From Gammaproteobacteria bacterium LSUCC0096 (lineage in GTDB: Bacteria > Pseudomonadota > Gammaproteobacteria > Pseudomonadales > Litorivicinaceae): a DNA stretch of 64,000 bases. This document shows, piece after piece, positions 36,508 to 47,318 of the stretch. The translations under genes were made by a program, and so were the position numbers. Under the pieces are notes generated by a model that had not been told where the DNA came from, did no database searches, and saw only the letters and a program-made list of their open reading frames with translations. Within the stretch, counting starts at the first letter, position 1. The number at the start of each line of letters is the position of its first letter. The stretch spans positions 384,514 through 448,513 of the forward strand of contig VIEA01000001.1 of NCBI GenBank assembly GCA_008087055.1. The letters are read 5' to 3'.

Positions 36508-36858
36508 ATGCTGATCGCGATAACGCAACTATTATTTTGCCAGTTAGTTGGTGAAGTCATCGCGCGGGCTTTCGATTTAGCGATCCCCGGGCCAGTCATT
36601 GGAATGACATTGTTGCTGATCACCTTGTTATATCGGCAATCCATCCCGCATAACCTCGAGTCAACAGCCGAGGGGATTTTATCTCATTTATCGCTTCTTT
36701 TCGTTCCCGCAGGTGTTGGGGTCGTTGCGCACCTCACGATACTCGGGAATGAGTGGCAAGCGATAGTTGGCTCTCTGGTCGGGTCGACCATTGTGACTGT
36801 GTTAGTGACGGGTTGGATTCTCCAACGATTGCATGGAGGGGCCAATAATGAATCCTGA
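36508..36858 (+). CDS. cidA: CidA/LrgA family holin-like protein
   Basis: A membrane protein of 116 residues with four hydrophobic segments and the family stretch FDLAIPGPVIGMTLLLITLL followed by LLFVPAGVGVVAHL. CidA/LrgA proteins are described as holin-like modulators of murein hydrolase release, and more recently as pyruvate or metabolite transporters together with LrgB. ATG 36508 is chosen over GTG 36505 on spacing to AGGAG. It overlaps the next gene by 11 bases. Confidence 0.9.
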   Translation: MLIAITQLLFCQLVGEVIARAFDLAIPGPVIGMTLLLITLLYRQSIPHNLESTAEGILSHLSLLFVPAGVGVVAHLTILGNEWQAIVGSLVGSTIVTVLVTGWILQRLHGGANNES

Positions 36859-37579
36859 TTTTGGTGAAGTTTGGGTTTATCTCTCGGCGAGCCCGCTAAC
36901 AGCTCTGACAATTACTCTAGTAGCCTATTTGTTGGGCGATTGGATTTATCAAAAGTCAGGTCGGATGCCGGTTTTAAATCCGGTGTTGATTGCTGTTATC
37001 GTGATTACAATCGGACTTACGGTCACTGGAATCGATTACTGGACCTACTTTGAAGGTGCGCAGTTTGTGCATTTTTTATTGGGACCAGCAACGGTAGCGC
37101 TAGCGATTCCCGTGGCTCGATTACTTAAAACGATGCGCAGTGGATATGGCGCGCTTGCGATCAGCTTGATCGCAGGGTCTGCAACCGCTGCAATTTCTGC
37201 AGTCTTCATTGCCGAGATATTGCAAGCTTCGGAACAAACAGTCTTGTCCTTAGCGCCGAAAAGTGTCACAACCCCTATCGCCATGGGTATCGCAGAACGG
37301 ATTGGTGGACTTCCGTCGTTGACTGCCGTTTGCGTGATCATGACTGGCATCATTGGTGCCATGTTAGGCCCTTACGTACTGAATGCGGCGCGCATTACGT
37401 CATGGGATGCGCGGGGCTTTGCGATGGGTGTGGCAGCGCATGGGATCGGAACGGCGCGCGCGATACAAATCAACAAAAATGCAGGCGCCTTTGCATCTCT
37501 TGCGATCGGGCTGAATGGACTCGCAACAGCGACACTGATTCCGATTTTGTATGCTGTGTGGCAATGGTGGAGTGCTTAG
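36848..37579 (+). CDS. cidB: CidB/LrgB family membrane protein
   Basis: A protein of 243 residues with about seven hydrophobic segments. The conserved segments LGPATVALAIPVARL, SVTTPIAMGIAERIGG and AHGIGTARAIQ mark LrgB/CidB. It is the partner of the upstream CidA/LrgA protein; their genes overlap by 11 bases. ATG 36848 is preferred because GGAGG precedes it. A pyruvate- or glycolate-type exporter role is known for plant and bacterial relatives and would suit a Calvin-cycle organism, but this is inference. Confidence 0.9.
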   Translation: MNPDFGEVWVYLSASPLTALTITLVAYLLGDWIYQKSGRMPVLNPVLIAVIVITIGLTVTGIDYWTYFEGAQFVHFLLGPATVALAIPVARLLKTMRSGYGALAISLIAGSATAAISAVFIAEILQASEQTVLSLAPKSVTTPIAMGIAERIGGLPSLTAVCVIMTGIIGAMLGPYVLNAARITSWDARGFAMGVAAHGIGTARAIQINKNAGAFASLAIGLNGLATATLIPILYAVWQWWSA

Positions 37580-37591
37580 CCCCCATAACAC

Positions 37592-37619
37592 TTAACAACT
37601 GCGCGAGACGTGTTAGAAT
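37592..37619 (+). promoter_or_regulatory. Sigma-70 promoter of tRNA-Ser
   Basis: TTAACA (37592-37597) and TAGAAT (37614-37619) are 16 bases apart, each one base off consensus. The G/C-rich stretch CGCGCCCC follows, a stable-RNA type discriminator, and the tRNA begins at 37631. Confidence 0.72.
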
Positions 37620-37630
37620 CGCGCCCCTCT

Positions 37631-37723
37631 GGAGACGTGGCCGAGTGGCTGAAGGCGCTCCCCTGCTAAGGGAGTATAGGGTTTGTAGCCCTATCGAGGG
37701 TTCGAATCCCTCCGTCTCCGCCA
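37631..37723 (+). tRNA. tRNA-Ser (GCT)
   Basis: A 93-base class II tRNA with encoded CCA. The acceptor GGAGACG pairs with CGTCTCC, the anticodon loop is CTGCTAA (anticodon GCT for AGC/AGU), and a long variable arm follows. Confidence 0.97.
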
Positions 37724-37891
37724 TTATATTCCTCTAAATATTTTGTCTTGCGATCGACTTGAAGCGACTTTTGCGTTTGCTTGAGATGTGCGATGCTTGA
37801 TCGATTGGGACATAAAGAGCTTTTATAACGTCTAGTTCTAATGATATAACCTTAAATTCTTTTATGGATGAAAATAACAGGGAGTCAGTCG

Positions 37892-39460
37892 ATGCGAATC
37901 GGATCCCCAAAAGAAGTAATGCCGGGAGAAGCGCGCGTCGCCATGACGCCAGATTCTGCGACGCAGTTACAAAAACTCGGGTATGAATGTTTTATCGAAA
38001 GTGGAGCAGGTCAGCTTGCTCGCTTTTCGGATGCAGACTATCAAGCAGCAGGTGTGACGGTTGTTGATTCAGCCGATGCGCTGTTTGATGCAGTGGATGT
38101 TGTCGCCAAGGTGAGACCTCCAGTCGAAGATGAAGTTAAGCGCTTAAAGAAAGGCCAAACCCTGATCGGATTCTTTAATCCGGCTGGAAATGAAGCGCTT
38201 CTAGAGCTCGCCAAAACGCGTGAAGCGAACGTGATCGCGATGGAAATGGTCCCGCGGATTTCAAGAGCACAGAAGATGGATGCGTTGTCCTCGATGGCAA
38301 ACATCGCTGGTTATCGTGCTGTCATTGAGGCGGGTAATAACTTCGGGCGTTTCTTCACAGGGCAGGTCACAGCAGCAGGTAAAGTTCCTCCAGCGAAAGT
38401 GCTTGTAGTTGGTGCTGGTGTTGCCGGTCTCGCTGCGATCGGTACCGCACAATCTCTCGGAGCGATTGTCCGCGCATTCGATGTGCGTCCTGAAGTGGCT
38501 GAGCAAATTGAGTCGATGGGTGCGGAATTCTTGTTCTTGGATTTCGAAGATAGCCAAGATGGTGCTGCAACCGGTGGTTACGCTGCGCCGTCGAGCCCAG
38601 AGTTCCGTGAAAAGCAATTAGCCTTGTTCATGGAACAAGCGCCAGAGATCGATATTGTGATTACGACGGCTCTTATTCCAAATCGTGAAGCTCCAGAGCT
38701 TTGGACCAAGGAAATGGTTTCTGCAATGAAGCCTGGTTCAGTGATTGTGGATCTGGCGGCCGAAAAAGGTGGTAACTGTAAGCTCACGGTAGCCGATGAG
38801 AAGGTTGTCACAGACAATGGTGTGACGATTATTGGTTACACCGACTTCCCAAGTCGGATGGCCGCACAAGCCTCGACTCTCTACGCGACAAACATCCGTC
38901 ACATGATGACAGATCTGACGCCAGAGAAAGATGGTCAGGTTGTTCATAACATGGAAGATGATGTAATTCGTTCATCGACTGTGACTTTTGAGGGTGAAAT
39001 TACATTCCCACCGCCTCCGCTAAAGGTGCAGGCTATTGCGTCGAAGACGACACCAAAGCAGCCTGAAAAGACGCCTGAAGAAAAAGCAGCCGAAGAAGCG
39101 GCAGCGATGGCGAAAGCAGGCCGTCAGCAAACTCAATTGTTGATCGTTGGTGCTGCGTTGATGGCTCTGATTGGTTTGTACGCACCGACCGAATTTATGC
39201 AGCATTTTATTGTATTTGTGCTTGCGGTTTTTGTCGGTTTCCAGGTGATCTGGGGTGTTGCTCACTCATTGCATACGCCACTGATGGCAGTGACCAATGC
39301 GATTTCAGGAATCATCATTGTTGGTGCGTTACTCCAAGTCGATTCGAATATTCCAATTGTGTCGATTTTGGCGGGTATTTCCGTGTTGATAGCGACCATC
39401 AACATTGTCGGGGGTTTTATGGTGACACGCCGCATGCTCCAGATGTTTAAAAAGTCATAA
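37892..39460 (+). CDS. pntA: NAD(P) transhydrogenase alpha subunit
   Basis: Proton-translocating transhydrogenase subunit of 522 residues (E. coli 510). The N-terminal NAD(H)-binding domain I starts [20 protein letters not shown] and has a [18 protein letters not shown] Rossmann motif near 175. A charged linker near 400-420 is followed by four hydrophobic segments of domain II. Alpha is a single fused chain as in enterobacteria, not split into A1 and A2. GGGAG lies 7 bases before ATG 37892. It makes NADPH from NADH using the proton gradient. Confidence 0.97.
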   Translation: MRIGSPKEVMPGEARVAMTPDSATQLQKLGYECFIESGAGQLARFSDADYQAAGVTVVDSADALFDAVDVVAKVRPPVEDEVKRLKKGQTLIGFFNPAGNEALLELAKTREANVIAMEMVPRISRAQKMDALSSMANIAGYRAVIEAGNNFGRFFTGQVTAAGKVPPAKVLVVGAGVAGLAAIGTAQSLGAIVRAFDVRPEVAEQIESMGAEFLFLDFEDSQDGAATGGYAAPSSPEFREKQLALFMEQAPEIDIVITTALIPNREAPELWTKEMVSAMKPGSVIVDLAAEKGGNCKLTVADEKVVTDNGVTIIGYTDFPSRMAAQASTLYATNIRHMMTDLTPEKDGQVVHNMEDDVIRSSTVTFEGEITFPPPPLKVQAIASKTTPKQPEKTPEEKAAEEAAAMAKAGRQQTQLLIVGAALMALIGLYAPTEFMQHFIVFVLAVFVGFQVIWGVAHSLHTPLMAVTNAISGIIIVGALLQVDSNIPIVSILAGISVLIATINIVGGFMVTRRMLQMFKKS

Positions 39461-39475
39461 GCGGAGGGATATGAA

Positions 39476-40849
39476 ATGACAATAGGACTTCAGACAGCCG
39501 CTTATATTTCGGCGACAGTTCTTTTTATTCTTGCGCTAGGTGGTTTATCGAACCAGGAAAAAGCGAAGCGTGCCGTTTGGTTTGGAATCATTGGTATGGC
39601 TATCGCTGTGGTTGCAACCATTGCCGGATCCGGTGTTGCGCTAAGCTCGATGTTAATCGGTGCGATTGTTATCGGTGCTGTGGTTGGGGTGATCGTTGCG
39701 ACTCGAGTCGAGATGACGGGTATGCCTCAGCTAGTTGCAGCTTTGCACTCATTCGTGGGCTTGGCGGCTGTGTTTATCGGCATCAATTCTGATTTGTCTG
39801 TGCACAATTTCGCATCCGATGCTGAGCGCATTATTCATGAAGTAGAAATCTTCTTGGGTGTGTTTATTGGTGCGGTGACATTCACTGGATCGATTATTGC
39901 CTATGGAAAACTGGCAGGAAAAATTGGTGGTAAGGCGCTTATTCTGCCCGGACGCCACCTGTTGAATCTGATCATGGTTGGTGCGTCCTTTGTGTTGCTG
40001 ATCATGTACATGAATCACGCAGGCTCTTGGACCTTGTATGCGATGACGGCATTGGCATTGCTATTGGGTATCCACCTCGTAATGGCGATTGGTGGTGCTG
40101 ATATGCCTGTCGTTGTCTCCATGCTCAATTCTTATTCGGGTTGGGCTGCGGCGGCCACAGGGTTCTTGCTCGGTAATGATTTGCTGATCGTAACCGGTGC
40201 GCTTGTCGGCTCATCAGGCGCAATTCTGTCGTACATTATGTGTAAAGCAATGAATCGTCAGTTTCTATCGGTCATCCTTGGTGGATTTGGCGATGCAACC
40301 GGTCCAGCAATGGAAATTGAGGGCGAGCAAGTTGCAATCGACGTTGATGGTGTTGCGAGTGCGTTGGACGATGCGGATAGCGTGATTATCGTTCCAGGAT
40401 ACGGTATGGCGGTTGCCCAAGCGCAGCAGTCTGTGAGTGAGCTGACACGTCGCTTACGTGCGAAAGGAAAGCAAGTTCGCTTTGCGATTCACCCTGTCGC
40501 AGGTCGCTTGCCGGGCCACATGAACGTATTACTTGCTGAAGCGAAAGTTCCATACGATATCGTCCTTGAGATGGATGAGATTAATGATGACTTTGCATCG
40601 ACTGATGTTGTCATTGTTATTGGCTCGAATGATATTGTGAACCCTGCTGCACAAGAAGATCCAAATTCTCCAATTGCTGGTATGCCAGTGCTTGAAGTGT
40701 GGAATGCGAAGCAAGTATTTGTGTCCAAGCGTGGTCAAGGCACAGGTTACTCAGGTATCGAGAATCCGCTTTTCTATAAAGAAAATACGCGAATGTTCTA
40801 TGGCGATGCGAAGTCAAGTTTGGACCAGTTACTGTCCCAAATTAGTTAG
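39476..40849 (+). CDS. pntB: NAD(P) transhydrogenase beta subunit
   Basis: A subunit of 457 residues (E. coli 462). Domain II has about nine hydrophobic segments over the first 260 residues, and the NADP(H)-binding domain III follows with [13 protein letters not shown] and [24 protein letters not shown] precedes the start 16 bp after pntA. The pair supplies NADPH for biosynthesis, relevant to carbon fixation in this organism. A strong terminator closes the operon. Confidence 0.97.
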   Translation: MTIGLQTAAYISATVLFILALGGLSNQEKAKRAVWFGIIGMAIAVVATIAGSGVALSSMLIGAIVIGAVVGVIVATRVEMTGMPQLVAALHSFVGLAAVFIGINSDLSVHNFASDAERIIHEVEIFLGVFIGAVTFTGSIIAYGKLAGKIGGKALILPGRHLLNLIMVGASFVLLIMYMNHAGSWTLYAMTALALLLGIHLVMAIGGADMPVVVSMLNSYSGWAAAATGFLLGNDLLIVTGALVGSSGAILSYIMCKAMNRQFLSVILGGFGDATGPAMEIEGEQVAIDVDGVASALDDADSVIIVPGYGMAVAQAQQSVSELTRRLRAKGKQVRFAIHPVAGRLPGHMNVLLAEAKVPYDIVLEMDEINDDFASTDVVIVIGSNDIVNPAAQEDPNSPIAGMPVLEVWNAKQVFVSKRGQGTGYSGIENPLFYKENTRMFYGDAKSSLDQLLSQIS

Positions 40850-40864
40850 TCGCTCTGGAATCAA

Positions 40865-40896
40865 AAAGCCCTGGGATCTTCCAGGGCTTTTTTTTG
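40865..40896 (+). terminator. Rho-independent terminator after pntB
   Basis: A perfect 10-bp stem AAAGCCCTGG/CCAGGGCTTT (40865-40874 and 40881-40890) with a 6-base loop is followed by a T-run. Confidence 0.93.
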
Positions 40897-40921
40897 GCTG
40901 AATGGACCCAACTAACTTGTC

Positions 40922-41302
40922 ATGACACAAAAAGAACAGCTCAACGTTTTGGGTGAGCCTTTGAAGCCTTGCTCAATGGATCCGCTCACTGGATATTTTC
41001 GTAACGGGTGTTGCCAGACAGACGCTTCTGATCGTGGCAGTCACGTTGTATGTGCTGTGATGACGTCGCAGTTCCTTGATTTTTCATATCAGCAGGGCAA
41101 CGACTTAATTACGGCCCGTCCTGAATTTCAGTTTCCGGGATTAAAGCCTGGTGATCGCTGGTGTGTATGTGCTCTTCGTTGGGTTGAGGCTGTGCGCGCT
41201 GGTGTCATTGCCCCTGTGGTAATGGAATCAACGCATGAAAAGATTCTTGATCACGTGAGCTTAGAAACGCTGGTCCATCATCAGTATCGAGAACAGGCTT
41301 AG
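40922..41302 (+). CDS. DUF2237 family protein
   Basis: A protein of 126 residues of the DUF2237 family: NVLGEPLKPCSMDPLTGYFRNGCC, SHVVCAVMTSQFLDFS, FPGLKPGDRWCVCALRWVEA and ESTHEKILDHV are all characteristic. Cysteines at several conserved positions suggest a metal or redox role, but the function is unknown. The ribosome site is weak. It converges on cbbR with a 1-bp gap. Confidence 0.9.
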   Translation: MTQKEQLNVLGEPLKPCSMDPLTGYFRNGCCQTDASDRGSHVVCAVMTSQFLDFSYQQGNDLITARPEFQFPGLKPGDRWCVCALRWVEAVRAGVIAPVVMESTHEKILDHVSLETLVHHQYREQA

Positions 41303-41303
41303 T

Positions 41304-42206
41304 TCAGCAGCCCTGATCGATTAAAAATTTAAGCAGACTGATTTCGGCAGGGTTTCGCTCCATTTTCGCCACGCGGATTGCATACCATTGTCGAAGTATC
41401 GGTGTGCCTTCGACAGAAAGTCGTTTGAGTAAGCCTTGTTCGAGCTCGAGCTGGCAGGTTGCATCGGATAGCATGGATATCCCCATCCCGGCTATGACAG
41501 CTTGTTTGATTCCTTCATTGGTATCGAGCACCACAGGTGTTCGGTTGGTCTGGTGGAATAAGGCGCCGAAATACGCGGCCATCGCAAGCCGTGTGCCTGA
41601 ACCAACTTCGCGAGCAATGAGTTGATGTTTGATCAGCTCCTTTGGCGTGATCTCGCGCTCTAGTTTCGCAAGCGGGTGTCTGGGATGCGCGACAAAAACA
41701 AGGTTGTGTTCGCCAATCACTTCGCTTTCGATATTGGTATCTTCTGGCGGTGTTCCCATGATCCCAATATCGATCTTGCCCTCTAAGATCGCGTCCCAGA
41801 TTGTGTTTCGGTTGCCCATCATTAGATCGAGATGAATGCCTGGATGCTCATCTTGATAGGCCGCCAAAATCTTTGGCATCACATATCCTGCTGTTCCGAT
41901 GATGCCGACCGAGACCTCGCCGCGTTCGAGATTTTCAACAGCGCCTAAGCGTTCGGGGATTGCTTCGATGAGGTGAAGGATCTTGGTTGCCTGGCGAGCC
42001 AGTACAGCGCCGGCATCTGTTAGTCGGACTGATCGCGTCGTACGAAAAACGAGTTGTGCATCCAGCGATTCTTCGAGTTGTTTGATCTGAGATGTCACTG
42101 TTGCTGGCGATACAGCCAAATCTTGGCCGGCTTTTGTAAAACTTTCGTTGCGCACAAGTGACAAAAACGTCCTCAGTTGTACTAGAGTGACATTCTTGAT
42201 TCTCAT
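41304..42206 (-). CDS. cbbR: CbbR, LysR-type activator of the Calvin genes
   Basis: A LysR-type regulator of 300 residues. The helix-turn-helix covers about 5-65 (FLSLVRNESFTKAGQDLAVSPATVTSQIKQLEE), and the effector domain runs from about 90. It is divergent from fbp, the standard CbbR position, with 114 bp between them holding inverted repeats. CbbR proteins sense reduced-carbon and redox metabolites and activate the cbb operon. Naming it CbbR rests on family and location together. Confidence 0.88.
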   Translation of the reverse strand: MRIKNVTLVQLRTFLSLVRNESFTKAGQDLAVSPATVTSQIKQLEESLDAQLVFRTTRSVRLTDAGAVLARQATKILHLIEAIPERLGAVENLERGEVSVGIIGTAGYVMPKILAAYQDEHPGIHLDLMMGNRNTIWDAILEGKIDIGIMGTPPEDTNIESEVIGEHNLVFVAHPRHPLAKLEREITPKELIKHQLIAREVGSGTRLAMAAYFGALFHQTNRTPVVLDTNEGIKQAVIAGMGISMLSDATCQLELEQGLLKRLSVEGTPILRQWYAIRVAKMERNPAEISLLKFLIDQGC

Positions 42207-42208
42207 TA

Positions 42209-42273
42209 TTTAGATTTCCTAAAAATTAAATTCAGTTTTTATTGTTTGTACTAGGTAATCGAAGGCAGTACAA
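42209..42273. promoter_or_regulatory. Inverted repeats in the cbbR-fbp control region
   Basis: TTTAG-N5-CTAAA at 42209-42223 lies 2 bp from the cbbR start and contains the T-N11-A pattern of LysR-type sites. A second perfect repeat, TTGTACT (42246-42252) and AGTACAA (42267-42273), has arms 21 bp apart. Both are candidate CbbR sites; the first would suit autoregulation. Confidence 0.5.
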
Positions 42274-42320
42274 CTGGTTTTAATAAGGGAATATATTTAT
42301 AACTAAATGGAATATTAGAT

Positions 42321-43346
42321 ATGGTCGCTTTGGATGCTCGGCTGCAGTCGTTAAAAACTGGTCAGCCACAACAAGACGCTTTAGTTGAGCTGTTTACAGC
42401 TCTTGCAACAAAGGCTCACGATGTTAGTCGAATCATTTCAGCCGGCGGTGAACTTGGCAATACGATTGGCGATCAAAACGCTGATGGTGATGCTCAAAAA
42501 GCACTTGATGTGATGGCGGATGATGAATTCCTGGAAGCAGCAAAAGTGTCTGGTGTGGTCGCTGCATATTGCAGTGAAGAACAAGACAGCGCGGTGATTA
42601 TTGATGAATCCGCTCCGCTCATTGTTGCGATTGACCCGCTTGATGGCTCTTCAAACATTGATGTCAACGTATCGATTGGCACCATTATTTCGGTTCTTCC
42701 AAATCCAGGTGGTGATCTACAGCAATCAGCGATGCAAACTGGTGACCAGCAATTAGCCGCTGCATTTTTTGTCTATGGACCGCAAACCACACTGTATTTG
42801 ACAACAGGGAACGGGACTGACCTCTACAGGATGGATCCAGTATCAGGTGTTTTCCTATTGATTGAAGAAGGCATCGAGATTCCTGAAGACACGTCGGAGT
42901 ATGCCATTAACGCGTCGAACGCGCGTCAGTGGTTTACACCAGTTCAAAGGTATATCAGTGATTTGTTGCTCGGTGAGGAAGGCCCACGCGAGCGTAACTT
43001 CAACATGCGCTGGATCGGCTCGTTGGTTGCAGACGCAGGGCGTATTTTTAACCGTGGTGGTGTGTTCCTATATCCAGGCGACCGGCGTCCAAAATATGAA
43101 AACGGGCGACTTCGTCTGATTTACGAAGCGAATCCGGTGGCGTTTCTGGTTGAGCAAGCAGGTGGGGCTGCCACTGACGGCACTACTCGAATTCTTGAGA
43201 AGCCGCCAAAGGAAATCCATGAGCGCACGGCCTTAGTATTCGGTTCAAAAACCGAAGTGCGGTGGATGGGGAGCTATGAGGCGGAAACACGCCAAGGCTT
43301 GGATCAATCCCCTCTATTTAGTCACCGTAACTTATTCCGCTCATAA
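42321..43346 (+). CDS. fbp: Fructose-1,6-bisphosphatase class 1
   Basis: Hydrolyses fructose 1,6-bisphosphate in the regenerative Calvin cycle; 341 residues. The metal/phosphate motif IDPLDGSSNIDVNVSIGTI lies near residue 100, and the AGRIFNRGGVFLYPGD and PVAFLVEQAGGAATDG segments mark class 1. It is the first gene of the cbb cluster (CbbF type), with a modest ribosome site. In this setting it may also act on sedoheptulose 1,7-bisphosphate. Confidence 0.94.
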   Translation: MVALDARLQSLKTGQPQQDALVELFTALATKAHDVSRIISAGGELGNTIGDQNADGDAQKALDVMADDEFLEAAKVSGVVAAYCSEEQDSAVIIDESAPLIVAIDPLDGSSNIDVNVSIGTIISVLPNPGGDLQQSAMQTGDQQLAAAFFVYGPQTTLYLTTGNGTDLYRMDPVSGVFLLIEEGIEIPEDTSEYAINASNARQWFTPVQRYISDLLLGEEGPRERNFNMRWIGSLVADAGRIFNRGGVFLYPGDRRPKYENGRLRLIYEANPVAFLVEQAGGAATDGTTRILEKPPKEIHERTALVFGSKTEVRWMGSYEAETRQGLDQSPLFSHRNLFRS

Positions 43347-43360
43347 ACGGAGGACAAGGA

Positions 43361-44239
43361 ATGTCACAAAAACATCCGATTATTTCAATTACAGGTTCAT
43401 CAGGGGCTGGTACTTCGACAGTACGAGATACGTTTGCACAGATTTTTTTCCGAGAAAAGGTCAAGGCAGCATTCATTGAGGGTGACGCATTTCATCGCTT
43501 TGATCGCGCAGAAATGAAAAAACGCATGGCGGAAGCTCAAGGCAACCCAGCAAATCATTTTTCACATTTCGGTGAAGAAGCCAATGAGTTCGCTCTTCTT
43601 GAAGATGTCTTTAAAACATATGGAGAAACCGGTAACGGACGCACTCGCACCTACATTCATGATGATGAAGAATCCGAGCAGTGGGGTTGTCCTCCCGGGA
43701 CATTCACCGATTGGCGTCCGTTTGAAGATGATACCGACCTCTTATTTTATGAGGGACTGCACGGCGCTGTGGAGACAGAGAAAGTCAATATTGCTCAATA
43801 CGCTGACTTAAAAGTCGGAGTCGTCCCGGTGATTAACCTCGAGTGGATTCAGAAGCTTCACCGAGACAAGGCGAAACGTGGATATTCAACTGAAGCGGTG
43901 ACGGATACGATTTTGCGACGGATGCATGATTACGTGCATTACATCTGTCCTCAGTTTGCTATCACTGATATTAATTTCCAGCGTGTCCCTATCGTGGATA
44001 CCTCGAATCCTTTTATAGCGCGTTGGATTCCAACCCCTGACGAATCGATGGTTGTGATTCGATTCGCAAACCCGCGTGGAATCGATTTTCCTTACCTCTT
44101 ATCGATGATACATGACAGCTTCATGTCGCGACCGAATTCGATCGTGATTCCGGGTGGAAAAATGGCTCTCGCGCTTCAACTGATTTTGACCCCGATGATT
44201 TGGAAGCTCGCTTCTGAGTCGCGCCGTCTTCGCGGTTAA
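43361..44239 (+). CDS. cbbP: Phosphoribulokinase
   Basis: Phosphorylates ribulose 5-phosphate to the RuBisCO substrate ribulose 1,5-bisphosphate; 292 residues, proteobacterial type. The P-loop is GSSGAGTST, followed by [14 protein letters not shown], and [11 protein letters not shown] carries the Walker B region. GGAGG precedes the ATG. A PrkB homologue of unknown role also exists in E. coli, but the neighbours fbp, tkt, fba, rpe and gph support a real Calvin function. Confidence 0.95.
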   Translation: MSQKHPIISITGSSGAGTSTVRDTFAQIFFREKVKAAFIEGDAFHRFDRAEMKKRMAEAQGNPANHFSHFGEEANEFALLEDVFKTYGETGNGRTRTYIHDDEESEQWGCPPGTFTDWRPFEDDTDLLFYEGLHGAVETEKVNIAQYADLKVGVVPVINLEWIQKLHRDKAKRGYSTEAVTDTILRRMHDYVHYICPQFAITDINFQRVPIVDTSNPFIARWIPTPDESMVVIRFANPRGIDFPYLLSMIHDSFMSRPNSIVIPGGKMALALQLILTPMIWKLASESRRLRG

Positions 44240-44249
44240 GGAGATTTTT

Positions 44250-46229
44250 ATGCAACGTACTGAACGTCAACGGATGGCTGATGCGATCCGATTCCTTGCG
44301 ATGGATGGTGTCCAAGCGGCAAATTCAGGGCATCCGGGTATGCCAATGGGTATGGCTGATGCAGCTGTCGCATTATTTGCTGACCACATGAATATCGATC
44401 CATCAGATCCTCAATGGCCAGATCGTGATCGATTTGTGCTTTCGGCTGGTCATGGCTCAATGCTGCACTATGCGTTGAACCACTTACTGGGCTATTCCGA
44501 TATGGGTAGTGATCAGCTCAAGCAATTCAGACAGCTCGGTGCAAGAACCGCGGGCCACCCCGAATATGGCCATGCAGCAGGTATTGAGACGACAACAGGT
44601 CCGCTTGGTCAGGGAATTACCACAGCTGTCGGTATGGCTCTGGCTGAACGTCGGATGGCATCACAGTTTGGTCGTGCACTCGTTGATCACTACACCTATG
44701 TAATCGCCGGTGATGGCTGCTTAATGGAAGGGATAAGCCACGAAGCGATCGATATGGCGGGCCATCTGAAGCTTGGTCGTTTGATTGTTCTGTGGGATGA
44801 CAACGAAATCTCGATTGATGGCGATACAAACATCGCTACCTCAACCAATCAACTTGCTCGCTTCAAAGCTTCTGGGTGGCAAGTGGCTCGGGTTGATGGC
44901 CATGACATTGATGCAGTGAGTGCCGCGATTGAAGTTGCTAAGAAGTCACGAAAGCCTTCGCTGATTGCTTGTAAAACAACCATTGGGTTTGGTGCACCGA
45001 ATCTCGCTGGAAGCCATAAAACCCATGGTGCGCCATTAGGTGTGGATGAAATTCAAGCAACACGTGATGCATTAGGCTGGACGCACGCTCCTTTTGAAAT
45101 TCCTGATGATGTTCGCTCACGTTGGAAAGCGATAGCCAGTCGAGGCCAGTCTGCACGTAAGAACTGGCAGTCACGTCTCGATTCAAGCGCGAAAAAAGCG
45201 CGTTTTGAGCGTGCGATGTCTGGAGAATTACCAAAAGCGCTCGCAACTCGGATGCGCCGGTATAAAAAACAATTGAAAGCTGAGTTGCCGAAGGTGGCCA
45301 GTCGTCAAGCGTCACAAATGGCCTTAGAGGTTATTAACGGAGCAGTCCCAACCATGGTTGGTGGCTCAGCAGATTTGACTGGTTCAAACCTCACCAAAAC
45401 ATCGAACATGCGTTCGATTACGCCAGGTAACTATCGCGGAAACTATGTGCATTTCGGTATTCGAGAGCATGCAATGGGTGCTGTTATGAACGGAATGGCA
45501 TTGCATGGTGGCATGATTCCATACGGTGGTACGTTCCTCGTATTCAGCGATTACATGCGTGGCTCGATGCGACTATCTGCTTTGATGAAACAACGTGTGA
45601 TTTATGTTCTGACTCATGATTCGATTGGTCTCGGAGAGGACGGTCCAACCCATCAGCCGATTGAACATCTCGCGATGTTACGCGCTACACCAAATATGTA
45701 TGTGTTCCGTCCTTGCGATGCAGTGGAAACCGCTGAAGCTTGGGAGGTCGCATTGGAATCGACTGAAACACCGTCAGTCATGGCGTTATCGCGTCAGGGA
45801 TTGCCGACGGTTCGAACAGAGCGCACCAATGAAAATCTCACGAAAAAAGGTGGCTATATTTTAAAGAATGTTCGCGGTACGCGTGATCTCACGTTGATGG
45901 CAACTGGCTCTGAAATGGCGATTGCACTCGAAGCCGCAGAGCAGCTTGAGTCTCAGGGGCGACAAGTGGCAGTTGTCTCAATGCCGTGTTGGGAGTTGTT
46001 CGATCAACAGTCTGATCAATACCGCCAAGCGGTGCTTGGTTCAGCACCTCGTATCGCAGTCGAGGCGCTTACCGGATTCGGGTGGGATCGTTATTTACGG
46101 ACTCAAGATGTCTTTATCGGTATGAATGATTTCGGTGCGTCGGGCCCAGCTCCTGAGCTCTATCAGCATTTTGGGATTACAAAAGAAGCAATTTGTGAGG
46201 CTGCTGAGCGTCTCATACAGCGTTCATGA
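44250..46229 (+). CDS. cbbT: Transketolase
   Basis: Thiamine-diphosphate-dependent transketolase of 659 residues. The TPP motif [13 protein letters not shown] lies near 155, [13 protein letters not shown] near 460, and the N-terminal [13 protein letters not shown] segment is present. It moves two-carbon units between sugar phosphates in the regenerative phase. AAGGAG precedes the ATG 10 bp after phosphoribulokinase. A separate housekeeping tktA may exist elsewhere. Confidence 0.96.
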   Translation: MQRTERQRMADAIRFLAMDGVQAANSGHPGMPMGMADAAVALFADHMNIDPSDPQWPDRDRFVLSAGHGSMLHYALNHLLGYSDMGSDQLKQFRQLGARTAGHPEYGHAAGIETTTGPLGQGITTAVGMALAERRMASQFGRALVDHYTYVIAGDGCLMEGISHEAIDMAGHLKLGRLIVLWDDNEISIDGDTNIATSTNQLARFKASGWQVARVDGHDIDAVSAAIEVAKKSRKPSLIACKTTIGFGAPNLAGSHKTHGAPLGVDEIQATRDALGWTHAPFEIPDDVRSRWKAIASRGQSARKNWQSRLDSSAKKARFERAMSGELPKALATRMRRYKKQLKAELPKVASRQASQMALEVINGAVPTMVGGSADLTGSNLTKTSNMRSITPGNYRGNYVHFGIREHAMGAVMNGMALHGGMIPYGGTFLVFSDYMRGSMRLSALMKQRVIYVLTHDSIGLGEDGPTHQPIEHLAMLRATPNMYVFRPCDAVETAEAWEVALESTETPSVMALSRQGLPTVRTERTNENLTKKGGYILKNVRGTRDLTLMATGSEMAIALEAAEQLESQGRQVAVVSMPCWELFDQQSDQYRQAVLGSAPRIAVEALTGFGWDRYLRTQDVFIGMNDFGASGPAPELYQHFGITKEAICEAAERLIQRS

Positions 46230-46245
46230 TCAGGGAGAGAAACGC

Positions 46246-47295
46246 ATGGCACTTATTTCATTAAGACAACTACTCGATCACGCAGCAGAGCGCGGTTATG
46301 GTGTTCCGGCTTTCAACATTAATAACATGGAGCAGGGAATCGCGATAATGAAAGCAGCGGCCAAATTGGACGCTCCAGTGATTCTCCAGGCGTCGCGCGG
46401 TGCGCGGACGTATGCCGGTGATCCCATGCTTAAAGCCATGGTGACTGCGCTGGCAGAAATGTACCCCGATATTCCAATCGTTTTGCACCAAGATCACGGG
46501 AATAACGAAGCAACGTGTTTGACCGCGATGCAACATGGATTCACCTCGGTCATGATGGATGGTTCGTTAGAAGGTGATGCGAAAACACCGGCTTCTTATG
46601 AATACAACGTGGATATCACAAAACGCGTAACAGAGATGGCACACGCTGTTGGTGCTTCTGTTGAGGGTGAGCTAGGAGTTCTTGGTTCACTTGAGACAGG
46701 TGAGGGTGAGAAAGAGGATGGACATGGCTTTGAAGGTAAGTTGTCTGAAGATGAATTGCTAACCGATCCAGATCAAGCCGTTGATTTTGTAAATAAAACG
46801 GGTGTCGATGCACTCGCGATCGCGATGGGGACGAGTCATGGCGCGTACAAATTCTCTCGTAAGCCCGATGGTGAGATTCTTGCAATGCATGTGGTTGAAG
46901 CGATCAATAAAAAGCTTCCAAATACGCATTTGGTGATGCATGGATCGAGTTCAGTACCTCAAGAGTTGCAAGAACTCTTTAATGAGTTTGGTGGGGAAAT
47001 ACCACAGACTTATGGTGTTCCTGTTGAGGAGATTGAGCGCGGAATCAAATGTGGTGTGCGTAAAGTAAATATCGACACGGACTGTCGGCTGGCGATGACC
47101 GCGGCTTTCCGTCGTGTTGCAACTGAAAAACGTGCTGAATTTGACCCAAGAAAGTTTCTAGTTCCAGCAATGGATGCCATGGAAGCTTTGGTTGCTGACC
47201 GGTTCGAGCGATTTGGTTGCGCGGGTAATGCCTCGCGAATTAAACCAATTGCACTCGCTGATATGGCTCAAATGTACGCTTCAGGTAAGCTGTAA
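46246..47295 (+). CDS. cbbA: Fructose-bisphosphate aldolase class II, Calvin subtype
   Basis: Zinc-dependent aldolase of 349 residues. Zinc and substrate motifs are HQDHGNN near 83, [13 protein letters not shown] near 104, [17 protein letters not shown] near 140 and VMHGSSSVP near 230. It condenses triose phosphates, and probably erythrose 4-phosphate with dihydroxyacetone phosphate. ATG 46246 is chosen because GGGAGAG precedes it and [19 protein letters not shown] aligns with the family; a longer frame reading into tkt is spurious. Confidence 0.96.
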   Translation: MALISLRQLLDHAAERGYGVPAFNINNMEQGIAIMKAAAKLDAPVILQASRGARTYAGDPMLKAMVTALAEMYPDIPIVLHQDHGNNEATCLTAMQHGFTSVMMDGSLEGDAKTPASYEYNVDITKRVTEMAHAVGASVEGELGVLGSLETGEGEKEDGHGFEGKLSEDELLTDPDQAVDFVNKTGVDALAIAMGTSHGAYKFSRKPDGEILAMHVVEAINKKLPNTHLVMHGSSSVPQELQELFNEFGGEIPQTYGVPVEEIERGIKCGVRKVNIDTDCRLAMTAAFRRVATEKRAEFDPRKFLVPAMDAMEALVADRFERFGCAGNASRIKPIALADMAQMYASGKL

Positions 47296-47318
47296 CGCGA
47301 AGAAAACAAGGATTACAC

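Noticed and set aside
37724-37891. FNR-like or other operator before pntA
   Set aside because: TTGATCGATTGG near 37798 lacks the second half site, and no convincing -35/-10 pair was found in the 168-bp region.
46126-46245. Longer aldolase start inside the transketolase gene
   Set aside because: The extra N-terminus does not match aldolases, while ATG 46246 has a proper ribosome site and family-like start.
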